A stretch of DNA of 18,059 bases from Silvimonas sp. JCM 19000 (GTDB lineage: Bacteria > Pseudomonadota > Gammaproteobacteria > Burkholderiales > Chitinibacteraceae), in NCBI GenBank assembly GCA_001313065.1, contig BBFD01000048.1, forward strand, positions 1 through 18,059, read 5' to 3'. The position numbers were made by a program, and so were the translations under genes. The first letter of the stretch is position 1; the number at the start of each line of letters is the position of its first letter. This document shows, one piece after another, positions 1 to 7,636 of the stretch. The notes beneath the pieces are model-generated. The model was given only the letters and a program-made list of their open reading frames with translations, had not been told where the DNA came from and did no database searches.

Positions 1-169
1 TGGTATTGCTGCTGGTGCTGCCCGCTGCTGCCGCGCTGTCGCTGGTGCTACCCACGGTTGCGCTGCTGCTGCTGCCACCGCCACCACCGCCACATGCGGC
101 CAGTGCAGCAATCATCGCAACTGCAAGCGCACTACGCGCTGCCTGTACTTTGTAGTTGACCTTACCCAT
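1..169 (-). CDS. Gly/Ser-rich lipoprotein, N-terminal fragment
   Basis: This is the first 56 codons of a protein that runs off the left edge. The N-terminus has basic residues (K3, K7, R12), a hydrophobic stretch at about 14-25 and a lipobox LAAC with the lipidated cysteine at residue 26, so export and lipidation are expected (signal peptidase II class, established knowledge). The Cys is followed by six glycines, four serines and a low-complexity Ser/Ala/Gly/Thr linker, typical of a tether carrying a domain away from the membrane. The functional domain is outside the window, so no function can be named. The ATG at 169 is preceded by a GAAGGGG ribosome-binding site about 8 nt away. The CTG-repeat look of the DNA at 61-75 is simply the serine codons. 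Confidence 0.8.
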   Translation of the reverse strand, partial: MGKVNYKVQAARSALAVAMIAALAACGGGGGGSSSSATVGSTSDSAAAAGSTSSNT

Positions 170-752
170 TTGCCTAACCCCTTCACCCGATGCCGACTTG
201 ACCGTTTGCGCTGGCCCTTGCCAGTGCTGCTTGGGGTGAATTAGGCCACTAAATAAGTATTCGATGAAGTACTAACCCTTGACGTTGCGGCAAGGGATGT
301 GCCTATTGATTGACAAATCCATACATCCAAGCTGACTTCTTATGTAGGATTATTGATTTCGAGCAAGCGTAAGCCGAAAAAATACTGGCGTAAATATCAA
401 CACAACATATTGTATTTGTTGAATATTTTTTTGTTACGTCGCACCAGCCCGGAAAAAACCTTCAAAAATATTGATTACAGCAAAGATAAGAAACAGGCCA
501 GGCATTGCCAGATGGCGCGTAAGCATTTTTTTGCTTTCACCAGGGCGAATCCTGGGCAGGCGGTAAGCTGGCGCCAAAAGACAGGCGGTTAGGCAAGCGG
601 GATGAGTGGGGCGGCCCAAGGGATGGAATTGCAACTTGCGCGCGCTGCGGGGGCGCGAGGGCCGGGCAAGCGGGCCAGGATGGGCTGCCCGGGTAAACCA
701 GAGAGCAGCTAAACGTGGGGCGTTACGGCATGGCGCATGCCGACCAAAGCCG
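170..752. other. Intergenic region with AT-rich core
   Basis: No convincing gene is seen in these 583 bases. Short open frames exist but have no ribosome-binding site, recognisable motif or plausible composition. Positions about 240-500 are clearly more AT-rich than the rest of the window and presumably hold the promoter of the left-edge lipoprotein. An imperfect AT-rich inverted repeat sits at about 391-428. The part from 520 to 720 is GC-rich and can fold extensively, but I could not match it to a known riboswitch or ncRNA. Confidence 0.5.
391..428. repeat. Imperfect AT-rich inverted repeat
   Basis: AATATCAACA on the left is mirrored by TGTTGAATATT on the right (one base unpaired), around a near-palindromic centre with CAACATATTG. 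It lies in the AT-rich core of the intergenic region. It could be an operator or cruciform for the lipoprotein promoter. Nothing identifies a binding protein. Confidence 0.35.
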
Positions 753-1058
753 TCAAGGCGACGGGCTGCCGCCGTTTTGCGCCTTCAGCAGCATATTGAC
801 CAGGGTGGCCGAATATTCCGCCGCGGTGGCTATCCCCATCGAGGCAGCCTCGTGGATGTACAGCAAGGTGAGCTTGGCGCCGTCGACTTCGCAATCTGCA
901 TGTGCCGCGCCCGGAAAATGCACGCACAGTTGATGATGCTCATCTGAACCGTCAACACACACCACGGTGGCGCCACTAAGCAAGTGGGTGGCGCTGTGCC
1001 GCGCGGCGTCGTACTGGAATTGCGGCAAATGACCAAGAAACTCGACATACGCTTGCAT
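753..1058 (-). CDS. Hypothetical protein, 101 aa
   Basis: I do not recognise the family. The frame is uninterrupted, and its ATG at 1058 has a good ribosome-binding site (AGGGAG, about 8 nt upstream), so it is probably a real gene. The 101-residue product has no signal peptide or membrane segment. It is fairly rich in His, Ala and Cys, with a HHQLCVHF stretch around residues 40-47 and a TLLYIHEAASMGIATAAEY segment that looks like a strand followed by a helix. It lies downstream of the receiver gene on the same strand, but a terminator at 1217-1239 separates them, so it is probably transcribed alone. No function is proposed. Confidence 0.6.
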   Translation of the reverse strand: MQAYVEFLGHLPQFQYDAARHSATHLLSGATVVCVDGSDEHHQLCVHFPGAAHADCEVDGAKLTLLYIHEAASMGIATAAEYSATLVNMLLKAQNGGSPSP

Positions 1059-1216
1059 CAGACCGCTCCCTGCGTGGCGCCAGCTGGCGCCGTTGTCCGG
1101 TAAACACGCGCCGCGTGTTCCTTATCGCGCGCCGTTGTCGCACTGGCTGGCGCGATTGTTTGACCAAAGCAAGTTTTATACCGGACTGCCCCGATGCAGA
1201 CATCGGCGTCAGGCTG

Positions 1217-1239
1217 AAAAAAAACCCGCCGGAGCGGGT
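1217..1239 (-). terminator. Rho-independent terminator after the receiver gene
   Basis: Read on the minus strand there is a 6-bp stem ACCCGC/GCGGGT with a 4-nt loop, followed by eight T. It starts about 25 nt after the corrected stop codon of the single-domain receiver at 1264. A further complementary pair, CATCGGC (1201-1207) and GCCGATG (1243-1249), brackets it. Confidence 0.75.
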
Positions 1240-1263
1240 GGTGCCGATGCGGTTCTGTGCCGC

Positions 1264-1726
1264 TTAGTGGGTGGTGCGGCCTAAAGCGGCCAGCCGCGCA
1301 GCTTCGCGTTCCAGCGTCGACACGGCTTCATCAAAGTGCAGCGATTTGTCAAAAAAAGTACTCGACGCCCAACATACGGGCACGCTTTTCATACAAGGCA
1401 AACGCATGGTTGGTCAGCACCATGCGCACCGGGCGACGCCCTTCCTGCTCGGGCTGTGCCAGGAAGGTCAGCACATCAAAGCCGGTACCTTCCATTAATT
1501 CAAGATCGATGATGATCAGCGGAAAGGTACGGTCCCGCAAAATATCCACCGCTTCGCGTGCGGTGGCGGCAAAAGCCGAAAACGCGACTTTGCCCGACGC
1601 CGCGCAGGCATCGACCAGCGCTTCGCGGATCAGCGCCGAATCTTCCACCAACATGACGTCGATCACCCCTTCTGGCGGGGAGTCATCGGCCCGTGCGGTG
1701 CGCCCTTCAATCAGATTGACTGCCAT
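1264..1726 (-). CDS. Single-domain response regulator (CheY-like receiver), one frameshift
   Basis: This is a stand-alone receiver of about 153 aa after correction. Visible landmarks are the acidic pair E28/D29 (LVEDSALIRE), the phospho-acceptor D74 (LIIIDLEL), T105 (VLTNHA) and K127 (EYFFDKS). The reading frame as given stops at EYFF in a run of seven T (minus strand, about 1352-1358). Dropping one T restores the invariant lysine and a C-terminal helix ending ALGRTTH. The family's key residue appearing only after correction is strong evidence that the break is an error. It has an extended N-terminus of about 22 residues before the first strand, and no output domain, so it probably acts by protein contact. 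The ribosome-binding site is GGCAGGA just before the ATG. It lies 93 nt downstream of the NarL-type regulator and may share its transcript. Confidence 0.82.
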
Positions 1727-1819
1727 TTTTTTTCCTGCCTGCCGGAGCTAACGCGCCGGTAGCGTTGTGTTACCTGGGTGTTGCGGCGTGGCGGCGTTGC
1801 GGCCGCATGCCTGCTGCGC

Positions 1820-2457
1820 TTAGCTGATCAGCTCATTCTTGATGGCGTAATAGGTCAGATCGGCATTGGTGCGCAGATTCATTTTTTTCGAGCACACGGG
1901 CACGGTAGGTGCTGACGGTCTTGACGCTCAAGAACAGCTCAGAGGCAATCTCGGTGGGCGATTTACCGCTGGCCAGTTTGTAGAACACCTGGAATTCGCG
2001 TTCCGACAGCGTTTCATGCATGCGCTTGTCGCTGGGGCGGGTCAGCTCGGAGGCCAGCAGATCAGCCAGTTCGGGCGACAGATAACGCCGACCGTTGCAG
2101 ATGGTACGGATGGCCTTGATGATTTCTTCCGGCGCCGAATCTTTGGACAGATAGCCACGGCAGCCCGCGCGGATCAGGTTGAGCGCATATTGCTCTTGCG
2201 CGTAGCCCGACAGAATCAGCACAGCCAGTTCGGGACGGATATGCTGCAGATCGCGCAGGGTATCCACGCCGTTCTTGTCCGGCATCGAGATGTCGAGAAT
2301 GGCGATATCAAATTCCTGCTTGCGCACCAGTTGCAGCGCTTCCATACCCGAAGCGGCCTCGCCGGTCACCGACAGGTCGTCTTCCTGCTCGATCAGCGAG
2401 CGCAGACCCGAGCGGACAATACCGTGATCATCCACCAGTAAAATGCGTTTTTTTCAT
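1820..2457 (-). CDS. NarL/FixJ (LuxR-type) response regulator, two frameshifts
   Basis: This is a DNA-binding response regulator of about 211 aa after correction. The receiver domain occupies residues 1-120, with D9/D10 (LLVDDHG), phospho-acceptor D55 (AILDISMP) and K105 (GYLSKDS). The LuxR-type helix-turn-helix is at about 147-205 (LSEREFQVF, then SPTEIASELFLSVKTVSTYR). The true start is the ATG at 2457, encoding MKKRILLVDD, but a seven-A run just after it (should be six) breaks the frame. A second seven-base run near 1881-1887 breaks the end of the helix-turn-helix, and dropping one base gives VLEKMNLRTNADLTYYAIKN and a stop at 1820. It resembles the GacA/UvrY and NarL group. The divergent CHASE3 histidine kinase at 3418 has the matching HisKA_3 type and is the likely partner, though the ferritin gene lies between them. 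Confidence 0.88.
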
Positions 2458-2558
2458 TTGCTGCTTAACCTCGCTCAGTGTCCTGGACCCGTGCCTTGCC
2501 GGGCCATCAAAATCGGGCAGTGGCGACGTCGCGCACCGGCCCGCATAGCTGCTGTCTG

Positions 2559-3095
2559 TTAACCGCGCTCCAGCCAGTCAGACAGCTCGTCGGCGTGTTC
2601 TTCTTCTACTGCCAGAATTTCTTCGAGCATACGCCGCGTGGTGGGATCTTTATCGCCCAGATAGCGGATCATTTCGCGGTAGCTGTCGATAGCGATGCGT
2701 TCGGCCACCAGATTTTCGCGGATCATATCATCCAGCTTGTCTACGGCCACGTAATCGGAATGCGAGCGCGACAGCAAACCTTCCGGATTGAAATCCGGTG
2801 CACCGCCCAGCTGGACGATGCGTTGAGCAATCTTGTTGGCGTGCGACATTTCTTCGTCGGCATGTACGGCAAACTCGGCGGCGATCGGCTCAGACAGTAT
2901 GCCGGTGGCCACAAAGTGATGCAGCTTGTAACGCAGCACACAGACCAGTTCGGTGGCCAGGGCTTCGTTCAGCATCTTGATGACGGCGTTGACATCGCCT
3001 TCGTATGTAAAGGTCTGGGCCCCATCAAACACGGATTGACGGGCACGACGGCGAATTTCTTCGACGTCCATATTGAATTCGGCGTTGGCGTTCAT
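2559..3095 (-). CDS. Ferritin-like / bacterioferritin-family protein
   Basis: An uninterrupted 178-aa protein of the ferritin-like four-helix-bundle class. Probable di-iron ligands are E49 (helix A), E82 and H85 (EEMSH), E132 (AERIAIDSY) and E164 and H167 (EEEH). That is the usual E, ExxH, E, ExxH pattern of an iron-oxidising centre. The likely role is cytosolic iron oxidation and storage or oxidative protection. About 30 residues precede the first helix, longer than classical Bfr, and I see no obvious haem-ligating methionine at the Bfr position, so the plain label bacterioferritin is uncertain. The start is supported by CAGGAG 6 nt before the ATG. It is first in a same-strand series with the two response regulators (101-nt gap to the NarL type) and is divergent from the histidine kinase. 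Confidence 0.85.
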   Translation of the reverse strand: MNANAEFNMDVEEIRRRARQSVFDGAQTFTYEGDVNAVIKMLNEALATELVCVLRYKLHHFVATGILSEPIAAEFAVHADEEMSHANKIAQRIVQLGGAPDFNPEGLLSRSHSDYVAVDKLDDMIRENLVAERIAIDSYREMIRYLGDKDPTTRRMLEEILAVEEEHADELSDWLERG

Positions 3096-3417
3096 GGCTG
3101 GCTCCTGAAACCGGCCCTGGTTTCGCTAGACGGAACCAGGCGGCGCGGCAGCGTGGCTAAGTGAAGGTCATTGCCGTGCTACGACAAAAAACCGGCTACA
3201 TTGCTTTTTTTTGCGCTATCTAATATCAGTGGTCACAACGAACCACTCTGGCAGTACCTTGCAGGCGGTTTGATCAAGTCGCTCAACCCCCTGTATCGTC
3301 CTGCATGCTTGACGGTTAATGTATTCATCCGGGGCAACGGTCAACAGAGTATGCGCACTGAAGCTAAAGTAAGCGCATTCCTACAAAATCAGAAGAATCG
3401 CCAATTTGTTTTCGCAC
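3096..3417. other. Divergent intergenic region, ferritin gene / histidine kinase
   Basis: These 322 bp separate the ferritin-like gene (-) from the sensor kinase (+) and must contain both promoters. An open frame runs across it on the plus strand from 3171 but continues out of frame into the kinase gene and lacks protein-like features, so I do not call it. No convincing -35/-10 pair or operator palindrome was identified. Confidence 0.45.
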
Positions 3418-4859
3418 ATGAAGAACCAGCTCGTCCGTTTTCAGCACGCGCTACGCCGCATCGGCTGGCGCGTTTCGCTCGCCCTCTCCGCTTGCGCGCT
3501 GGGTGCGCTGCTGGCCATCGTGGCCACGCAAAACCTGATCCGCATCTCGGAACAGCAAGGCGCAGAAATCGGCGCCACGCGCGCGCGCATCTTGTTGTTA
3601 TTCCGCTTGCGCACCCAGTTGCTGGAAGCCGAATCGTCACAGCGCGGCTTTCTGGTCAATGGCAGCACGCAATACCTGGCGCCGTATAACGATGCCATCC
3701 AGGCGCGCGCCGGCTGATAGACGATCTGGCTGAGCGTTATCGCAATGTGCCGGAAAGCGTGCCGGACCGTAACCGTGCCGAGATCCAGACCTTGTCCGTA
3801 CAGATCGGCGAGAAGATTTCCGAAATGGATCTCTCGCTCGACTTTGGCCGCAAGAACGATCTGGAGCGAGCGCGCGAAATCATCGCCACCGACCGCGGCC
3901 TGAAAGCCAGCCAGCAAATCACTGAACATATCAATAACATCGTTGCCGCCGAAACCGGCGCGCTAGCGGCCCAGCGCGATGTACGCCAATGGATGGTGCT
4001 GGGTTTGCGCGTCTCGGTCGCACTGCTGGATTGTGGTGATTGCGCTGGTGCTGTGGAGCTTGCGGCGCTTGCTGGCCGAGCTGGAGAGCCGCACTGATGA
4101 GGCGCTGGTATTGCAGCAACGCCAGTCCGAACTGGACCAGATTGTGGCCGAGCGTACCGGGCAACTGGAACGGCTGGCGCTGGAATATCAGGTGGATGTG
4201 GAACGCGAGCGCTCCAAGCTGGCGCGCGATCTGCATGACGAGCTCGGCGCCATCCTCACCGCCACCAAAATGGATATTTCGTGGGTGCAGCGCCAGTTGG
4301 GCGATAGCTCGCCGCGCATTTTGACCAAGCTGGAAAAAAAACCCTCAGCAATCTGGACCAGGGCATCCAGTTCAAGCGCCGCGTGGTGCAAGAACTGCAT
4401 CCCTCTTTGCTGACCACCTTTGGCCTGGTCGCCGCCATGCGCTCACTGGCGGAAGACGCGGCGCAACGTTGTGGTTGGCAACTGGACCTGACCCTGCCGG
4501 ATGAAGACGCGCGCATCGACGACGTACTGGGCCTGATCGCCTATCGCATACTGCAAGAAACGCTGAACAACGCCACCAAATACGCCGAAGCCGGCAAGGT
4601 CAGCGTGAGCATGCTGGTCGATACCGAGCATCTCAAACTTGAAATCGAAGACAACGGCGTGGGCATGGATATGACCGCGCTGCCCGAGGGTACCCATGGT
4701 CTGCAAGGCATGCGGCATCGGGTTATTGCCATTGGCGGACGCATGGAGATCCGCAGTGCGCCGGGCCAGGGCGTATTCACGCGCGCCCTGCTACCCCTGA
4801 ATAGCGTCAAACGCTTGCTGGACAGCAATCTGCCGCCGCAACTGGCGGGCCAGCGCTAA
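3418..4859 (+). CDS. CHASE3-domain sensor histidine kinase (HisKA_3 type), three frameshifts
   Basis: This is an inner-membrane sensor kinase of about 480 aa after correction. In order it shows TM1 at about 17-40 (SLALSACALGALLAIVATQN), a periplasmic CHASE3-like helical sensor (ESSQRGFLVNGSTQYLAPY), TM2 (VIALVLWSL), a coiled-coil linker, the HisKA_3 phospho-acceptor His in ARDLHDELGA (codon at 4234), and an HATPase domain with N-box (ETLNNATKYA), G1 (EDNGVGMD) and G2 (HGLQGM). Frameshifts lie near 3708-3712 (a C missing from GCCCGG), near 4028 and at the eight-A run 4334-4341. Sense continues across all three. The start is either the ATG at 3418 or a TTG at 3406, and neither has a strong ribosome-binding site. 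HisKA_3 kinases normally pair with NarL-type regulators, so 1820-2457 is the probable partner. The sensed signal is unknown. Confidence 0.85.
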
Positions 4860-4882
4860 ACCCGATCCGCGCCCGCAATAGA

Positions 4883-4913
4883 AACGGGCCGGATGCATGC
4901 GCATCGGCCCGTT
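4883..4913. terminator. Hairpin between convergent genes
   Basis: AACGGGCC pairs with GGCCCGTT, extended by GATGC/GCATC around one bulged G. It sits between the kinase stop (4859, +) and the entericidin stop (4936, -), the right place for a shared terminator. The flanking T content is poor on both strands, so efficiency is doubtful. Confidence 0.55.
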
Positions 4914-4935
4914 GTTGATTGGCATGACCAAAGCC

Positions 4936-5075
4936 TTAGTTGTTCTTGGCCTTGTCTGCAGCGTTTTCCAGCTTTTGACCACCGGACTGTACATCTTGCC
5001 CTGCACCGGCAACGGTGTTGCAAGCACTCAGGCCAACATGGCCAACAGGCCAGCTACTACGGCAGCACGCTTCAT
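4936..5075 (-). CDS. Entericidin-like (EcnA/EcnB family) small lipoprotein, one frameshift
   Basis: A tiny lipoprotein, 46 aa after correction. It begins MKRAAVVAGLLAMLA, then a C missing from a GCCC run at about 5031 creates an early TGA. Restoring it gives a lipobox LSAC and the mature peptide CNTVAGAGQDVQSGGQKLEN, ending AADKAKNN. The short Cys-Asn-Thr-x-x-Gly start and the QDVQ and ENAADKAK blocks are typical of the entericidin A/B family, small envelope lipopeptides described in E. coli as an antidote/toxin pair induced in stationary phase. Only one copy is seen here, so a toxin/antidote role should not be assumed. The start is well supported by AAGGAG 8-9 nt upstream of the ATG. Confidence 0.82.
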
Positions 5076-5284
5076 TCTGTTTCTCCTTGTTGATTGGGCC
5101 GGGGGATGGTGGATGGTCCGAGCGGACAATCCAGGCCGACTCCGGCTGTTTCACCGGTTCCCTCCATGACGCTTGCAGTGTAGGGAGCGGTCGGGCCGGG
5201 CGATGTCATCGCCGCCGCGCGACCTGCGGAGAGCGGATTCCTACAGTAGCGCCGACTGCGACGCCGCTCACTGCCACGCCGGTT

Positions 5285-5711
5285 TCAACCAGGAGCTTGC
5301 TTTACGGTCTGGCTGCCACGCCGTGCAGCATGCCGGGGGGCACCCATACGCCACCGCTACGACCAAAGAAAGTGCCGGGGCCGCGCACCTGGCAAAGTCG
5401 CCATCCAGCGCCACGACTTCCAGCTTCAGATCGCGATCGATCTCGCGGCACTCGTTGCTATCAAAAAAAGGTCTCGAATTTGTCCTGATTGCCTTGCGCG
5501 ATCAGCTCGACCGTCTTGCGTGCGGTGTCTGCATAAGCGCAGGCATAAGCGCCAGCGCGTGCCGCTACGGCCTGACCGCCCACGCTCAGGGCGCGCCCGC
5601 ACCGCCTTTGCTGCCAACGCCGGTCACGTCGAGCAACATCGAGCCCACGCCCACCACGATCACCACAGCCAGCAGGATTAACTGGCCTTTCTGAAACTTG
5701 CTCGCGCGCAT
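5285..5711 (-). CDS. Hypothetical single-TM protein, several frameshifts
   Basis: I do not recognise the family. The ATG at 5711 is preceded by GAGAAG. It opens with a short basic N-terminus (MRASKFQKGQ) and one strongly hydrophobic helix (LILLAVVIVVGVGSMLL), so it is probably inner-membrane anchored with the rest outside. Assembled across likely errors, the body reads ALSVGGQAVAARAGAYACAY, then TARKTVELIAQGNQDKF, then FFDSNECREIDRDLKLEVV and VRGPGTFFGRSGGVWVPPG. Likely errors are a C missing near 5597, a seven-A run at 5463-5469 (should be six), and missing G/C near 5398 and 5313. The N-terminus is faintly like pilus-assembly minor proteins but has no prepilin site. The C-terminus is uncertain: stops at 5302 and 5285 are both possible. 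Length is about 136-142 aa. Confidence 0.5.
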
Positions 5712-5753
5712 TGCTGCTTCTCTAAGGATCGCAAAACGCGCCATTGTACGCGG

Positions 5754-5785
5754 GCCGATGGCGCGGCAACCACCGGCTTTTTTTT
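5754..5785 (+). terminator. Terminator-like hairpin plus T8, orphan
   Basis: GCCGATGG pairs with CCACCGGC (one mismatch) around an 8-nt loop, followed by eight T on the plus strand. No plus-strand gene lies upstream for about 900 bp, so the strand does not fit either neighbour (both minus). It may be fortuitous, or may stop antisense transcription. Confidence 0.3.
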
Positions 5786-5803
5786 GTCAATTTGCACTGC
5801 GCC

Positions 5804-6939
5804 TCAGGCGATCAAGGCCGCCAGCGCGCGATGCCGCTGGCGATATCAGCCTCGTGGGCATGGCTGAAGTTCAGCCGCAAATAACTGGCCGGTGCCGTGC
5901 CTTGATAAAACGCATCGCCCGGCATCACCGCCACACCTGCTGCTAATGCTTGTTGCATCAGGGCGTAGGTATCGCGCGGCGTGTGCAGTCGTACCCAGAA
6001 AAAAACAAGCCGCCTTGGGGCAAACGCCAGCTGGCTTTGTCGGCCAGGTGCGTCTGCAGCGCCGCATCCATGGCGGCACGCCGCGCCTGGTACAACGGCA
6101 GGCGGCGGCGACGTGCGCGTCCAGCCGCTCTGCCGCCAGCAAATTGGCCACCAGATGCTGGCTAAAGCGATTGCTGTGCAGATCAGCCGCTTGCTTTAAA
6201 CGCGTCAGCGGTGTGATCAGATCCGGATGCGCAATCAAAAAGCCCAGGCGCAAACCGGGCGCCAGTGTTTTCGAGAACGAACCTGGTAAACCCAGCGCGC
6301 TTTACGCAAGCGACCCACGATAGGGGCCGGGGCCGGGCCGTCATAGCTGAGCGCGCGGTACGGGTCGTCTTCAAACAAAGGCACGTCCGCTGCGTCGAGC
6401 AATTCGGCGGTGGTGGCGCGTTCGGTTTCGCTGTAGCAATAGCCGGACGGATTCTGGAATGTCGGCGTCAGATAACACAAACGTGCGGTCGGCAAGGCAT
6501 CGCGCAGTTCAGCCCAGACCGGGCCGGTTTGCGCATCCACCGTGACCGGCCGCAACGCCGCACCGAATAATTTGAAGGCTTGCAGCGCTGCCAGATAGGC
6601 GGGCGCTTCTACCACCAGTGGCGTGCCCTCTTCCACAAACAGCTTGCTCACCAGGTCGATGCCTTGCTGCGAGCCATTCAGAATCAAAACCTGGGCCGCC
6701 GTGCAATCGATACCCATGGCGCGACCGCGTTGCGCGATCAGCTCGCGCAAGCGCGGCTCACCTTCGGTCTGCCCATATTGCGCACAGTCCAGCACAGCAA
6801 AATCGCCCGCAGTGGGCTGAAATAGCGCCTCGCTGGCCGGTAGTCCGCCTGCAAACGAAATCATGCCGGGGCGGCTGGCGGCGGCAAGGATATCCCGCAC
6901 CAGCGAGGACGTCAGGCGTTCAATACGTTGGGCAAACAT
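5804..6939 (-). CDS. PLP-dependent aminotransferase, class I/II (MocR/LysN-like fold), about four frameshifts
   Basis: A fold-type I aminotransferase of about 378 aa after correction, with no helix-turn-helix domain. Landmarks are MISFAGGLP near the N-terminus, LNGSQQGIDL, TPTFQNPSGY, the PLP-contacting DDPY (LFEDDPYRALSYDG), the Schiff-base lysine in SFSKTLAPGLRLGF, and a C-terminal GGLFFWVRL to YLRLNFS block. The Schiff-base segment appears only after adding a G near 6283. Other breaks are near 6110 (missing C), at the A7 run 5999-6005 and near 5824 (missing C). The group includes 2-aminoadipate and aromatic or branched-chain aminotransferases, and the substrate cannot be fixed from sequence. 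The start has GGAG 6 nt before the ATG. It is divergent from the MarR regulator at 7113, with paired operators between, and is the likely target of that regulator. Confidence 0.87.
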
Positions 6940-6964
6940 GGCTTACTCCGGCGGTCAAAAAAAG

Positions 6965-6979
6965 GTCAATCAATTTGAC
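6965..6979. promoter_or_regulatory. Palindromic operator, copy 1 (GTCAA-N5-TTGAC)
   Basis: GTCAATCAATTTGAC has perfect 5-bp arms, and the symmetry extends outward to an 8-bp arm (AAGGTCAA/TTGACCTT). It lies 26 bp upstream of the aminotransferase ATG. The same half-sites and spacing recur at 7007-7021. It is probably bound by the divergently encoded MarR protein (inference). Confidence 0.65.
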
Positions 6980-7006
6980 CTTATGCTCTTTGTTACGCTG
7001 AATGAT

Positions 7007-7021
7007 GTCAATATCATTGAC
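7007..7021. promoter_or_regulatory. Palindromic operator, copy 2 (GTCAA-N5-TTGAC)
   Basis: GTCAATATCATTGAC has perfect 6-bp arms GTCAAT/ATTGAC around a 3-bp centre. Its centre is 42 bp from that of copy 1, four helical turns. A perfect -35 hexamer TTGACA on the minus strand (7011-7006) overlaps it, pointing towards the aminotransferase, although I see no good -10 at the usual spacing. Confidence 0.65.
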
Positions 7022-7112
7022 CCTTGTTTTTTCAGCAGCACAGTTTGCGCTTACGCACGATCTGCACCGCGCCACGCTGGCTATATCGTGATCAGCTACT
7101 GAGCCTTAATTT

Positions 7113-7553
7113 ATGAACCCGAAACACCTGAATGAAGCGCAAGAACTACTGTTCTTTGCCTACCGCGCCTTTACCGCCGCGCCCGATGCCTTGCTGGACG
7201 AACGCGGCTGGAATCGCGTGCATCATCGTTTATTGCACTTTATTAATCGCGACCCCGGTATTTCGGTAAATGGTTTGCTGGAAAAAAAACTCGGCGTCAG
7301 CAAACAAGCCGTGCACGGACCACTCAAAGCGCTGGTTGATGCCGGTCTGGTGCAATCGACGCCCGATGAAGAAGATCGCCGGGTTAAATGCCTGACCCTG
7401 ACCGCCGCGGGCAAACAACTGGAAGCCGCACTATCCGGGCCGCAATATGAATTGCTGAATGAAGTATTTGAAAATGCCGGGGCGCAGGCTGTCGCTGGCT
7501 GGCAAAGCGTAATGCGCGCCCTGGCAGCCAGTGCGCTGGCCGATGTGGTCTAA
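7113..7553 (+). CDS. MarR-family transcriptional regulator
   Basis: An uninterrupted 146-aa winged-helix regulator. The DNA-binding domain spans about residues 40-105: recognition helix region VSKQAVHGPLKALVDAGL, then a wing with the family signature DEEDRRVKCLTLTAAGK. Helices at both ends would form the dimer interface. MarR proteins commonly repress an adjacent divergent gene and are released by small ligands. Here the divergent gene is a PLP aminotransferase and two matching palindromes lie between them, so control of that gene and of itself is likely (inference). The gene contains an eight-A run (LEKKLG) that stays in frame. The ribosome-binding site before the ATG at 7113 is weak. The ligand is unknown. 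Confidence 0.88.
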   Translation: MNPKHLNEAQELLFFAYRAFTAAPDALLDERGWNRVHHRLLHFINRDPGISVNGLLEKKLGVSKQAVHGPLKALVDAGLVQSTPDEEDRRVKCLTLTAAGKQLEAALSGPQYELLNEVFENAGAQAVAGWQSVMRALAASALADVV

Positions 7554-7581
7554 CGCAGCCAGCGCGCTTATGCGGCGCAAT

Positions 7582-7619
7582 AAAAAACGGGGCACGCTAT
7601 GGCGTACCCCGTTTTTTTT
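7582..7619. terminator. Bidirectional terminator
   Basis: ACGGGG-ACGC pairs with GCGT-CCCCGT (one C/A mismatch) around a TATG loop, with six A before and eight T after. It is placed between the convergent stops of marR (7553, +) and DUF934 (7637, -) and can serve both. Confidence 0.85.
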
Positions 7620-7636
7620 GTGTGCTTCCCTGTCGT

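Noticed and set aside
61..75. CTG trinucleotide repeat
   Set aside because: It is four serine codons of the lipoprotein linker; too short and coding.
520..720. Possible riboswitch or structured RNA in GC-rich intergenic DNA
   Set aside because: No match to the c-di-GMP, cobalamin or other conserved cores I know, and neighbouring genes point away. A covariance-model search would settle it.
1866..3164. Long plus-strand open frames over the regulator and ferritin genes
   Set aside because: Antisense to clear response-regulator and ferritin-like genes, with no ribosome-binding sites or recognisable motifs.
3171..3689. 172-codon plus-strand open frame upstream of and into the kinase
   Set aside because: Its second half overlaps the kinase N-terminus in another frame, and its composition is Arg/Pro/His-rich like a shadow frame.
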